Shown one piece after another: positions 36,101-47,620 of a DNA stretch of 64,000 bases. Origin of the DNA: Casuarius casuarius (Eukaryota; Chordata; Aves; Casuariiformes; Casuariidae); the NCBI GenBank assembly GCA_003342895.1, contig PTFA01000195.1, positions 930,001-994,000 of the forward strand. The letters are read 5' to 3'. Both the position numbers and the translations under genes were made by a program. The number at the start of each line of letters is the position of its first letter. The stretch's first letter is position 1. The notes below the pieces were generated by a model, which was not told the origin of the DNA, did not search any database, and worked only from the letters and a program-made list of their open reading frames with translations.

Positions 36101-38364
36101 TTTTTAGCTCTTGCTGTCAACAGAAGCTATCCCAAGGATCTGCAGTGACAGCTGAAGTGCCATAGACTGCGCAGGAGTCAAAGTGAAGGCTGGGAAAGTA
36201 NGTGCATTGGGATCTGAACCTGGCAACTCAGCACTGAAAAGTTGTAGCTAGAAGTTGTAGTTTTCTTAACTCAGTAATGTGCCCACCCTCGATATCTGAA
36301 CTGTGTAAGCCCTCGTTGCATCTATCCATTCAAAGGCCTTCTCAGGAATCAGCTGGGTATANCCATAGATGTTAAAGCCCTGAGGACTGCTGTGATAATC
36401 TGCTTTGACCTACATAACATAGGCTGGAGAAACTCACCCAGTAATTCAGAGTGAAAGGAATTGTTCTTCCCAGAGTAATTCGACTCAAATTAGGACTGAG
36501 TTGATTGTGTGTATGTTCGTGTATGTGTGTGTTTATCTCTACATTGTGGTATGGCCCCTTTTAATTCATTCCCCATCTCCCATTAATGGTCTTTTCCCTT
36601 TCTATGAACACTTAAGCCCTTGAGGATCTAGCAGGAGTATTCATAGAGTGTAAAATTCAAAGCTGTGCACGTGGTAGTTTGAAGTATCACCACAAAAATT
36701 TCTCTCCTTCATCCCATGAGAGAAGACCCATAATGACATGCACCATACTCTGACTAATCACAGTGAAAATCTGTGGTTCAAATTTCGGACCTTCACTTTC
36801 AGAACTGGTTAAATAAAATCACTGTCATTTGGCATTGCCTGCTTAGAAACACCAACTAGCACTGGCAAAGTCAGCACCGATTTTCCCTGGCATGGGTTCA
36901 CTTTATGCTGCAGAAAGGTATGTTTCCAGTTAGCTTCTGAACACAGCCAGTGCTNTCAGTTTTTATCATGAGATTCCTTTATGTTCGGCATCTGTGTGTC
37001 CAAGGCAAGGCACTTTTCTCCATCTGTCCTGCTCTGATTGTGGGATCAGCTGTCCCATGCCTGCATGCAGGGTTCAGTCCAGTGGCCCCATATTTGGGAA
37101 ACCTCTGTGTCTTCTGAGCTGGCAGAGACCAAGGGGATGTATTTAGGCTGCGATGAAAAATGTATCAGTTTGTTCAGGCTTTTACCACGGAGATTGTGTG
37201 AGGGATGTTTGCAAATTGTACTTGATATTCATGGGGAGGAGAATCTTCCTGCTTTGCAAAGATGTATGTTGTCTTGAGAGATGATGAGCGGGGTGGGGCT
37301 ATCAGAAAACACTTGCCGCAGGCTGCAGATAAAATCCCAATGGGATGAAAACCTCTAGGTAGGAGCACTAGCTCCTTAGTGCCAAGGCATTTCCTTGCAT
37401 TGTCTAGTTTGGGAGAAAGACCATTTCCTCTTTAAGCTGTAGCATAGGACTGTATCCTGCTTTCCTTCATTGGGCTCAAACTACCTCTTTGCTTAAATTT
37501 ACAAACGGTCTTTCATGCTGATATTGACCTGCCACTTCACCTGGATTGCCTGTGTCCATATGTCAGTCCTGTTGCTTCTCCCTTGTTCCTGGACTTTCTG
37601 TGCCCAGTGGAGGTTTTTGATGAACACACGATTCACTGAGGAGGCACCGAAGTCCCAGAGCAGGAGAGATGATGAGGTGTTGTTACAGTTTCTAATGAGG
37701 GTCCTTGAGCTGTAAAGACTCCTTCTCACTTGGTCCCTACCTCACACCAGCCTGGAGATAGAGGTCCTTCATCTCATGAGACCCCATGGTGTCCTTTGCC
37801 CATGCACAGGTGCAGAATTCAAAGGGTACTTCACGTGCATCCCATTGGGTGCTCTACCCACCCTCCTAATAGGCCCTTATCCCACACTACATCCCCAACA
37901 CCGAGAGTTTTCCCCCTTCCTAACCCTTTCCTCAGCTCCAGGCTCTGCAGCAGCATCTTCGTGCTCCACTCCTTTCTTTGGGAGCAAGCTGTGAGAATCA
38001 GGAATCCAGTACAGGCCCTTCTGCTCAGCAATGCAGAGCGTTACGACAGGGTCAACCAGGCTGGCCCTTGTGTGTTGTTTTATAAATACATCCTCCAGTC
38101 ACCGGGTCAGCTGCATAAAGACTTCTTTCTGAAATATGGGAGCCTGACAAGTGCTTAGCAGACGGCCCGACATCCTGAATCCGGTCTCTGTGAGATTCTC
38201 CTCTCAGCAGCGCCGGCACACACTGTTCTGATGGTGCGGTGCCAAGTGACTTCTGGGTCAGTGCTGATCTTTGGAAATAAGTCTCAGTGGGGGATTGATG
38301 ACAGAGTTCTTCTGACCTGAGGGAAATCGGTAGGAGGAAGGCACCAGACGTAGAGATGGTCTGC
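33148..38364. other. Gene-free stretch, one candidate regulatory block
   Basis: Positions about 34940-35250 (AATGTTTAATTAGGAAGCTAATTTCATGAC and following) are repeat-free and rich in TAAT and CATTAATG cores, so they are a candidate enhancer. A TG-rich short tract lies at 36507-36531. ORFs up to about 140 codons (for example 37730-38158) begin at non-ATG codons and resemble nothing known. Confidence 0.45.
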
Positions 38365-38396
38365 AGGAGGGGGGAGAGGGGAGGGGGGGGGGAGGA
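38365..38396 (+). repeat. G-rich tract, quadruplex-capable
   Basis: Four or more G-runs of three to eleven bases occur within about 32 bases on the plus strand, which satisfies the simple G-quadruplex pattern. Confidence 0.8.
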
Positions 38397-40484
38397 TGGA
38401 AGACAAGCGACTTGAATATTAAATCCTCTTGAGCCATGGAGCACAGTGAGAGCCTTTAGCTGTCTTCCTTACAGGCTGCTTTTTGGGGAAGGAAAACAGC
38501 TTTAATCTGCTAGAAGAATCCCAATTTGTGTTTGAAAGCATATGTTTGCGTTGGGAATCCAGCAAACGGCACTGCAGTGCTTAACTAGTAGGTCAATGCC
38601 GTGGATTGGGAATTCAGCTCTGCCTTCAGTGTGTGGAGAGTTTATCTACACAGATTTATGCTGCTGTAGTGGTAACTAGGAGCAGCATTTGCGCTGGGGG
38701 AGGCCCAGAGGACGCTGGCTCTCTGGAAGGCTTCCCCGGACCTGCCCCTCGCTCTGAAATCTGACTGGGTTGGAGGGAAATGCTCTTGCTCTTGCTGCTC
38801 TTATTGGGGAACTGTTTTCGTCTGAAATGTAGGATTCTCTCTTTGCATTGCCTGAGGACACTGGCTAGATTCAGGTCTAATGTTAAAGAGCTGTTGGCTA
38901 AACGGGTGAAGTGGAAGCAGCCGGATGGCAATGTGAGCAACTGTGCCCTCAGGCAGGAGCCTACACCCCTCCTCCCCAAATTACAGAGTAGGGTAGGTTG
39001 ATTGGTGTGTTGATGTCTCAAGGGTCTCTTTGTTATGAGGGATCTGGATCTTGTGTGGTTTGTTCCTGAAGAACTGTGGGGTTCTTGGGAGGGAACAGGG
39101 TACAACAGCTTGCAGGATGGGACCCTGTTATGTGTACGCTATGGGTGAATGCATGTTGTAATCATGGTGCAATGGGCAAAGACCAAATTATGCCTTCATC
39201 CAACTGCCATGCTGGCTTGTGCTGTTTCCCTACCCCTGACTTTGTCTTTGAACAATTGCCCTCTTTCTTACAAGCCAGCTCAGTTCTTTACCCCAATATT
39301 TCATTTGGGTCAGAATGGCTTTTCCAACAGTTGAAGAGCACAACATGAAGAAAGAGAAATGGAGCGATTTCTCCACATAAGATGCAAGCCAGAGTTTAAT
39401 CTAAGGTGTGAATTACCTTAGGCCAGCCAACATAGNCCCTGTGTTCACCTTACTGTTTTATTTTCAGCCAGGCTCATTTTGGTTTAGTGACTTAGAGACA
39501 ACCTCACTTGTGACANGAAACAGATGTTTTCATAGGGGTTTGTACCCAGCAAGCAAAAGTAAGTTTTTAAAAAAACCCAAAGAATATGAATTATATCACT
39601 GCGTCTTTACTCTTAACAGAAAATGCTGAAGTTGTACTTCCTCCCACCTCCTATGCAAGAACATAGTACAGCAGTGTAGTAGCACAGTAAAGTAGTTACT
39701 GTTTATTACTCCTTTACTCTCCAAATCATCCCTAACTTTGCCCCATAATACAGTCCTCTNTGTTTAAAAGTGTGCATACAGGAGCAGATTCTCAGCATTT
39801 CTGTAAAAATTGTATTGATAAGTACAGTGTGCTTCAGGCAAGAGTAGGAATAGGTTGTTCTCTCATTCTTTATCTTACTTGCTTAGCTACTTCTCTCCAT
39901 AAGATGAGACAAGGAGGGAGTTTCCATCACCTCTCACAGTAGGAAGAGAGCATGCGTCCGTTAAAAAACAGTTTGTGGTCCATCTCTAGCCTTTGCCTTC
40001 TCAAATACTCCTGAGTATGTGCTGGGGAAGATGTCTGGGGGAATATCATCCACTGGCAGGAGGGAGATGTGTCCTGTTCTTTGGTTGCCTCAGCAGGAGA
40101 GGAAAGCAGAACATCTGAGATGGGGTGGCATGTTAGGTCTGAAATACAAAGTGATGCTGTTGCCTCCCATGTGGCAAGACCTCTCCGCAGACGTCAGGGC
40201 AGTTGTGCTACTTTGGGATACTTGGAAACCAGATTCAAGCTTAGATTTCAAGCAACTGGAGAGTTCAAGTTTAATCTACTTTAATCTATCAAGTTTAATC
40301 TCCTTAACCNCATGGTGGGTTTTAAAGAGTCCAGGCCAAGTTCCATGGTATAATGGGAATGTGTAAGATGACAGCTAGGGAGAGAGGATTAATCCCAAAG
40401 CTCGAAGGCCCAGCGGTGTCTACTCCCAAACCTATTAGTCAGACCTGGAGTTGTTTGCATTCAGCATTAGGAAAGGTACACTGA
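38397..40484. other. Gene-free stretch
   Basis: No gene or confident repeat. A small internal duplication of AAGTTTAATCT is seen at 40267-40277 and 40289-40299. Confidence 0.45.
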
Positions 40485-40920
40485 GACCTAATCGGCGTCT
40501 TCTCACTCTGTCCCATAATGGGAGAACAAGGGGTGACTTGGTGAAATTAATGGCTGGTAAATTTAGAATAAATAAAAAGAACCACTATGCTGTGTGCCAG
40601 TCCCCCTGTGGGATTTACAGCCACAGGAGGTCATCGAGACAAATACTGTGGCTGTATTATTAAAACAGGCTAGATAATTTTATTACCATTAATAACGTTT
40701 ACAGTTATGTAAGCTGAGATAATGAGGCTAATCAAATCTCATGCTTCAGGGCGTAAACTGATTGCCTGCAGGGGTCAGGAAGAAGTTTCTTTTTCCCCAC
40801 ACGCAGCACTGCACAATTGGCTAAGTGCCGGGCGCAGGGGGGGCGCCTTTGTCTGGGACGCCGGTGCATCGGCTACCGCCGGAGCAGGTTGCGGAGTCCG
40901 GTGCAGCGGCCGTCTCCCAG
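40485..40920 (+). mobile_element. Old archosaur/turtle-type CR1 3' end, plus strand
   Basis: GGGAGAACAAGGGGTGACTT (40520-40539), then 'gtgaaattaatggctggtaaattta', then CCACAGGAGGTCATCGAGAC near 40621-40640, then the tail 'cttcagggcgtaaactgattgcc ... ggggtcaggaagaagttt ... gcacaattggctaa' (40746-40824), and finally 'ggtgcatcggctaccgccggagcaggttgcgg' follow the CR1 3' region in the right order. Coding frames are broken. Its last ~95 bases have become unusually CpG-rich. Confidence 0.65.
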
Positions 40921-41105
40921 CGCTGCCTCCTCTTCCTCCGTATGCTCCCAGCGCTTTGGCTGCTGACCCTGTCTCCTGGCAAATCGCTGCCGTTCCTCCT
41001 TGTTCCCGAGCTTGCGCCGCTTCCCTGTTGTGTCCCCGGGGCTCCTGCCGTTGCCTCCACCTCCCTCCTCCCCGGCTGTCTGTACCTTCCCAGCTCCTCC
41101 GTTGC
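40825..41105. promoter_or_regulatory. CpG-rich island in the gene desert, partly CR1-derived
   Basis: About 20 or more CpG dinucleotides fall within 280 bases, starting inside the old CR1 tail and continuing into pyrimidine-rich unique sequence (CCTCCTCTTCC..., CTCCTCCG). The GC-rich composition keeps frames open on both strands (199 codons from ATG 40722 on plus; 152 codons on minus), which I read as compositional and not as genes. It could be an unmethylated promoter or enhancer for an unseen noncoding transcript. Confidence 0.5.
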
Positions 41106-44100
41106 CCACACCTTGCCTCCAAGCCCCTCTTCAGAGCCCTGCCACAAGCTCCGACACTCTGGCCAGGAGCCCAGGCTAATAAGCCTGGCTGGATTTGTCT
41201 GAGTCTGTCCGAAGCTGACCCTTCATGGAGCAAGAAAATGTGTTTGTGTGNGGTCTACGGTTCACAGCACAGGTTGCGAACTGGTGATATTTCCTGCAGT
41301 TTCTTTGCAGCTTTATTTTAATGACTTAGTGCATTCCCTGATAACATTCAGCATCCTCTGCTGAAAAGTTTTTTGTAAGCAACCTCACGAAAGTGAGGGC
41401 ATATTTGCTGAGTGTCCTACAGACAGCATTTCTTTCTTGGTGTGTAGAAAGACTGAGGAGAAAGGGGATGTGATAAGGAAACAGTGAAGTGCTTTTGGAT
41501 GTCACTTCTGGGGAACAGGTGAAAATTACAGTCAAGTCATTATTTTGGGCAAGAAGGGGAAAGGAGAAGCAAGGGAGAAGGTGGCGTCTAAGTCACATGC
41601 AGTGTTTTGGATCTGCAGTGATTACTCATGCAGATATCCAGGCTGGAGTCTGACAGGCAGATGAACAGGCTTTGGGCTTGCAGAGCTACGAGCAGATAAG
41701 ACCAAACTCCAGGCGAAGAGGTTTGAGTTCTTCATTGCGTTGTTATCACTTTTTTGCCAGTGCAGCAGGTCAAAGCAGTTTGGAGGCTGGTAGCCACCGA
41801 GCAGCTCTTCTTTCCTCATTGCAGGCAGAGAGGGGTGTGATGGACTCAAGGCCAGAAACTGGTTCTGGCCAGGGCTGCCCCTGCACCAGGGTGGTCCAGA
41901 ATATTCAGTTGCACCACACTAAGAGTAGTTATCAAGCCCATCTTCTCACAGGTTCAGTGACAGGCACTTGATCTTCTGCTTTNGTTTATAAAAGTATAAA
42001 TGGGCCAGAGCAGAGCTTCAAAGAATGTTAGGAAAGGACTTTTTTAAAGTAAGTATGATCTTGTTGCTTCAGTTTAACTAACTCCAGGGCGTTNGCTGAA
42101 AGTTGTAGCTTCTTTATCTTTGAGCAGGGCTGATGCCCGTTCGCACTCCTCAGACAGAACCACGGCAATAAATTTTNTTCCTTAAACATCCTTCCCAATT
42201 AACTAAACTTGGTGGGGAAGCAGCCTCAGGCTAAATCCCTCACTCAGATTTTGCCCCTGAAAGTACACAAAAGATGACAGCAAAAGGAACGTTTTCTTCC
42301 TCAGCGACGGGCAGACCCCCCTCACCTCCAGAATTCGTATTCACCTCAAACAAATTGGGAAGCTGCCAGGCTTCGTCGAACCCTGTGCTTGACGTAGCAG
42401 AACAACCTGTCGTGTGCACTTTGAAAGGGTCTCTAATATAGGCACAACATGGGGGTGACCTCGTCACTGAGAGAGTCTCTTACTGAACTGCTATTTATTA
42501 ATGTAGACAGATGCAGAATGCACCTTCCAATACCCCTTTCTAGCTGAATGCACTGAAAATTACTAGTGCTTTATGTAACTCCGTTGGGGGCCACTGAGAT
42601 TTCAGTTTTGCAATTAGCTGCTATAATATATATGAATAAAAATATATTATGGAGATGGATTTTTTTCCCCTCCTCCTCTTTAATTAATCTCTGTTCCCTT
42701 AGATTTCTCTTGCTCACCTGCATCCACCGCTTCCACAGCACATTGCCCTCATGTCTGGGCTCACCTGAGTTGTGCACCTCCCTGGAGTGGCAATGCCAGT
42801 CCCAAAAATGTAAATTCCCAGAATCATTTGCTGGGACAGCAGATGTGAGACATCTCCTCTGGAAAAGTGTGACAGTCTGAGGCATTATCATCACTTGCCT
42901 GGTGATATGCTTTTCTTCCTCTTGTCCAGAAATATCCTTGGGATAGATTTTGTGGAAGATCACCCTATGAGAAAGAGCTATCTGATTTCATAGCTCAAGT
43001 TTCCCAGTTAACAGAGATCAGGTTCAATCTTGATGCAGTGGGGCTAATTCTTAAATATTTTAAAGCCAAGCTTGGTTGGAAGAGGCCTCGATTTAAATGT
43101 AGGGTCCCCTTTCACACATAAAATGGTGGATATGGGATTTTGTACACCAAGAATTTGGATGAAAAGCAGCAGGCAGGGCTTTCTTTAGAATTAGGAATCA
43201 GGAGAGATCTGGAGGGGAGGATATCCTCTCTTGGGAAGGGAAAAAAAAAAGAAAAGGAAGTTATTTCATAGAGCCAGGGTAGACTAGAGATTTACCATGA
43301 GCAGCAGTAGGGTGTAATTGCCCCATTGCAACCCCTAGGTAGGCAGGCTAAACTGCTCTTAACAGCAATGGTGTTTACTCCAATTTTCAGCTCCACTGGN
43401 GCAAATACACTAGAGGTTGCACTGTAACAGCTATCCTGGTGGCTGCAGAACAGATAACCTTCCTCCCCCTGTCCTCCCCAGGATGGAAAATACTTTTCAC
43501 ATCTAACCTAGCAAAAGCTCTTTTTCTTGCAAAACTATCTTTTGAGAAGTTCACTGGAAGATTAAGTACCTCCTTCTGCTCCTGCCCTCCCCTCTTTATA
43601 TTTTTATCGCTCTGGATGGCCCAACCTTTCCCTCTTAAAGTTGCGCTCGGTGGTGATATAAAACCCAGACGAAAGCACAGAAGCACCGAAGACAGCAGCC
43701 AAGTTAGAATTTAGGTTGCGTCCTCTGAGTTCTTTCTCGGAATACTGCAGGCTTAATTTGTTGTTTGAGCATCTCCCATATTTATAATAATACCCTCTAT
43801 TAAACAACATGCCGTTAGCCATAATTTCCTGTGTGATTTACATATTTATTATTTTTATTTTTATATATATACAGAGGGTGATTTTGTCTCTCAGAATCTA
43901 CCGCTCTCAGATGGCTGTGGTTGTTGCATTATTATTTCTTTCCTTCCTTTACCAAGTGATTAGACGCAGATTGCAATTTTTTCCATTGCTGCTTTTTTTA
44001 ATAGGGTGGCCTAGCTAAAGTTGGGTAGGGTGAAAATGGGTGCAATGCAGTAAACCTGGAATCGACACAAGGAACCCAGAAGGTCTGCTAGGTTCTTGCC

Positions 44101-47100
44101 TCATTAAGAACTCCATATCTGCTCACTGACTAACCTTGCAAATGAGTTCACGCTCAGTAAAGGAAATTGATTACTTTCCATTGCAATTAACATCTGGTCC
44201 TGGGTCAGATCATTAGGATAATTTGTTATAGAAAAAAACCAAAGAAGCTAGCTACAGGGTAATAAAGTTTCTGCTGGACCCAATTAAAGATGCATTCTCT
44301 AGCTTATTTTGTGGGACATCAGCCATCTCTTGGGGGTATTATGAGTTAGAGGGAAGCATACGGAGTGGACAATGGGTGGTGGAACTCCATATATGAGAAA
44401 GAGATGTCAGGGGAATCATTTACTCCTGCCTGTAGGAAATGCACATTCGCAGCTCCCGTTTGCAGTCTGAGTTTCAGAAATGATATATGACGTCTATTTG
44501 GTGAGGAATGCAGGGCTGAAGAGTTAGCAGTGACTGAATCTCTAGGGATTCTGTTCAGAGGAGGCTATGTTCCAGCTTCGGACAGGTTCATAGGAAAAAC
44601 ATCTCACTTTGAATTTCACATCCCTGTTTACTCGGAGGCTCATAACGATGTTCAGTTTCACCAGCTGAGTTTTGTCCAATTTGAAATGAAACTCTGAATT
44701 TTGCCCTACAACGAAGAAATGATTTGCTGAGAACTGATTTGCTCAGAACTGAAAGCAGCTTTTTTTATCAAACTCAGAAGGCTCTAAACAAACAGGAGCC
44801 ACATTTCAACCCATGACTTGATCTTGGGAAAGAAAAAAAAAAAAAACAAACCACCAAAGAAGCCTAGTTTCCATTCATTTTCTTGCAACAACAGGTTTGC
44901 GNGGCTCTAGGGAAAACATTTTAGGAACTGTACTGCACTTAGAAATAGAAACAATGCTGTTCATATTCCTAGCAGCAAACACTTTTGTAACAAACCTATC
45001 AGTGTCTGTGACTTCATGGTGTTTGTTACGCTGCATTCTGCAGCCGCTTAAAATTTCATGGTAACAGNGAGGCTAGAAAAATAGGTCTTCCTACAGCACA
45101 AATGCTATCCCCTAGCACTGAGTTCAAGGAGAATCTTCATTAGCAGTGGAATGGCTAAATAATGTTGTTCTAATTATATATCCAAAACAGGGCAATGCCG
45201 CACCAAATCTGGACAGGAATTATTTCTTCCCATTGAAGAAGACTGTTTGAGATTGCTTTTTATTTATATTTTCAGTTCCAGTTGTGATGGAAAGTCAAAT
45301 TAGGGGGAAAATGTGGCAAAGAGGTATTTTTAAAAAGCAGATTAGATCCTGTGAATAGATTTTAAGATCATGATTTTAAGCTGTTTAATTTGATTTTTAA
45401 CTTATTATGTTTATTAATCTTTCAGTTTTAAATTGCAATTTCAAAACAAAAAGTAATTTTATGATGTTATTTCCCCAACATTTCCTGTCTTGAAATTGCT
45501 GAAACATGATTATTTTGAAATTATACAAAATGTTCTGTTATTTCATATCTTCCTTCCACTTTTCTTTGCACAGATTGGGAGATTTTATTTTTTAACAAGA
45601 TTTTCTGGCAAATATTTTCAGTTCAAAAATCCATTCTTTNTGGCCAACAAACCTCAAAAAAGTGATGGAGGCGGGGGGGAATCCAGCACCTTTCTAGTAA
45701 TTACCCAACAGGAAATACAATGTTGAAGTATAAGACTCTGTTATATGCTACTCTTTAATTTACTTAGTGATAGTGGAAAATTAAGCAAACTCTCAACTAT
45801 AAATTAAAAGCTGATCTTTAAATTCTTCNTGAAAATTTGAGCCAGATACTGCTGATGGTTTGGAATAGTTTGGGTTGATCTCATTGCAGCATTGGATATG
45901 AGAGAGCAGAGCCCAGCTGAGAGCCTAGGTAGGACTCAAGTGATGCATAGACCTCATGATGGCTTCGTGCAGGAGATGTAAATATCGGACCCCAGTGGAT
46001 TTGAAGCATCTTGCTGATAATTCATATGGCTACAGATCTATAAACCTGCTGGTTCCCATGCACCTTTGCCACAGCTATCCATGCTAATGGGAATGGGAAA
46101 TGAAGCATATATTTTTCTAGTAATGGATAAACATCAGGGGGTCTAGGGAGTTTGAATTCTTATTAGAGAAGACTGTACTCCATTTGTGAAAAGCCCTTCC
46201 AACTCTGGAGGAGTTTAGCTCTAGATTCACTGGACTCTTTATATCTGGTACCTGTTTTTNTTGTGGGTTGAATCTCAGATTTTAAAGCCGCTGAGAGCTA
46301 GAAGAGGTTTGTAGTTTTAAAATCTGTCTCTAGAAATTTTGTACTTTGACTTCCACTATTGTCACAATTACCTTAAATTTCATAGATAGTGCCAAGATCA
46401 GCCTAAGCCTCTGGGCATTCATGACAAGAGCTCAGTCTCAACACAGTGAAAAGTGTAATAGGTAGAAGTAGATCAAAACCATATTGGATGTCAGACCTGT
46501 TCTTATAAAAAGCTCATGGTATAAGGGCAGATGGTAGACAGACTATCTAGGCTGGGATTCATCTGAATGAACATAGACATTTTGGAAGATGCCTGTTTTC
46601 CTCTATTGTCTCTGAAGAAAGTCTAAAGCAACTTGCACAGGAGAAAAAGTCTCAATGTGGTGTAAAGTTGAATCCCACCCAGAAACACAGTCTGCCTGGA
46701 ATGTGTGTGTCTGCATCTGAACAAATGACCCGAGGTTGCTTTTAGAGTCCGTGGGGAGGTAGACAGGACAGCTAATAAAGTTGAGGGGACCATTCATCTC
46801 ATCCTAAAGCAGACACTCGTGCTTGATCACATAAATGTGCTGAACAGATCTCTACTGATTACAAAAGCAGTCTAGGCATCCACTTTTCAGATACCTAAAC
46901 TTAAGTGACAGGAATCCCACCCATGATAATTAAAATGCTTAGCTTATTTCAGAGCAAAATAAACCATGTTACACTTAAATCCCCCGGAGTGGGTGAAGTC
47001 TCTGTTTCGGAGGGATTTGAACATGGATGGGTTAGGAGGCTTGTAAATGAGCTTAGAATAGTTTTATCACAATCTTGGTAATTCCCCAATAAATAAAATT

Positions 47101-47199
47101 AATGAGTTCCGTTGTCATCCCTGGTCCCACTAAAGAAGATTCAGACAATTCTCCTATCTCTGGAACCACTCTAGGAGTCTTTCTCTTCATCTGCTTTCT
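41106..47199. other. Gene-free stretch
   Basis: No supported gene in 6.1 kb. It contains AT-rich low-complexity DNA at 43839-43873, an enhancer-like AT-rich patch at 44110-44240, and a tandem 15-base duplication GATTTGCTGAGAACT / GATTTGCTCAGAACT at 44721-44750. AT-rich unique DNA lies at 45150-45480. The A-run near 44833-44846 is a homopolymer only. Confidence 0.45.
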
Positions 47200-47620
47200 G
47201 ATGATATTTTCTTTTAAAGAAAGGTCCATTTAATATGTTCCTCCCCAAAAAGTATTTGCAATTAATTCTTATCAAGGGCAACAGCTGATTTGTAAGATTA
47301 CTTGTAAATTGGTAATTAATTAACCTATTACCAAAGGAGGGAGGGGTGCCCTGTTTGTCAGGAGGTTAGAGCTGATAAGTGATGAATGGCTGGGTTATAC
47401 TGGGACCTTGGCTCCCCTCTCTGATCAGTTTGGATGTTACCTAACCATGCATTATATTTGAACATGAATCACAGCTCCTCAGTCTTTATATTTCCTAAGC
47501 CAAAGCCTGACACACAGAACTATGGGTAGATCTCATTTATTATTGCTTAATTAAAGGCTCAATGCACAAAGAGACGCCTCTTGCTTCACTTTAGCCAGCA
47601 AGATCATAATTGTACTGATG
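47200..47620. other. Candidate conserved noncoding element
   Basis: Repeat-free and rich in homeodomain-like cores, for example ATTGGTAATTAATTAACC (47310-47327) and ATTATTGCTTAATTAAAGG near 47539-47557. No ORF. Regulatory role inferred from motif density only. Confidence 0.28.

Noticed and set aside
36181..36230. tRNA-like string near GATCTGAACCTGG
   Set aside because: No cloverleaf arms or internal promoter boxes in the right spacing.
37730..38158. 142-codon proline-rich plus-strand frame
   Set aside because: Begins at TTG, composition follows local C-rich sequence, and no family is recognised.
40722..41321. 199-codon plus-strand ORF and its 152-codon antisense partner
   Set aside because: They run through an old CR1 tail and a CpG island; openness on both strands indicates composition and not coding.
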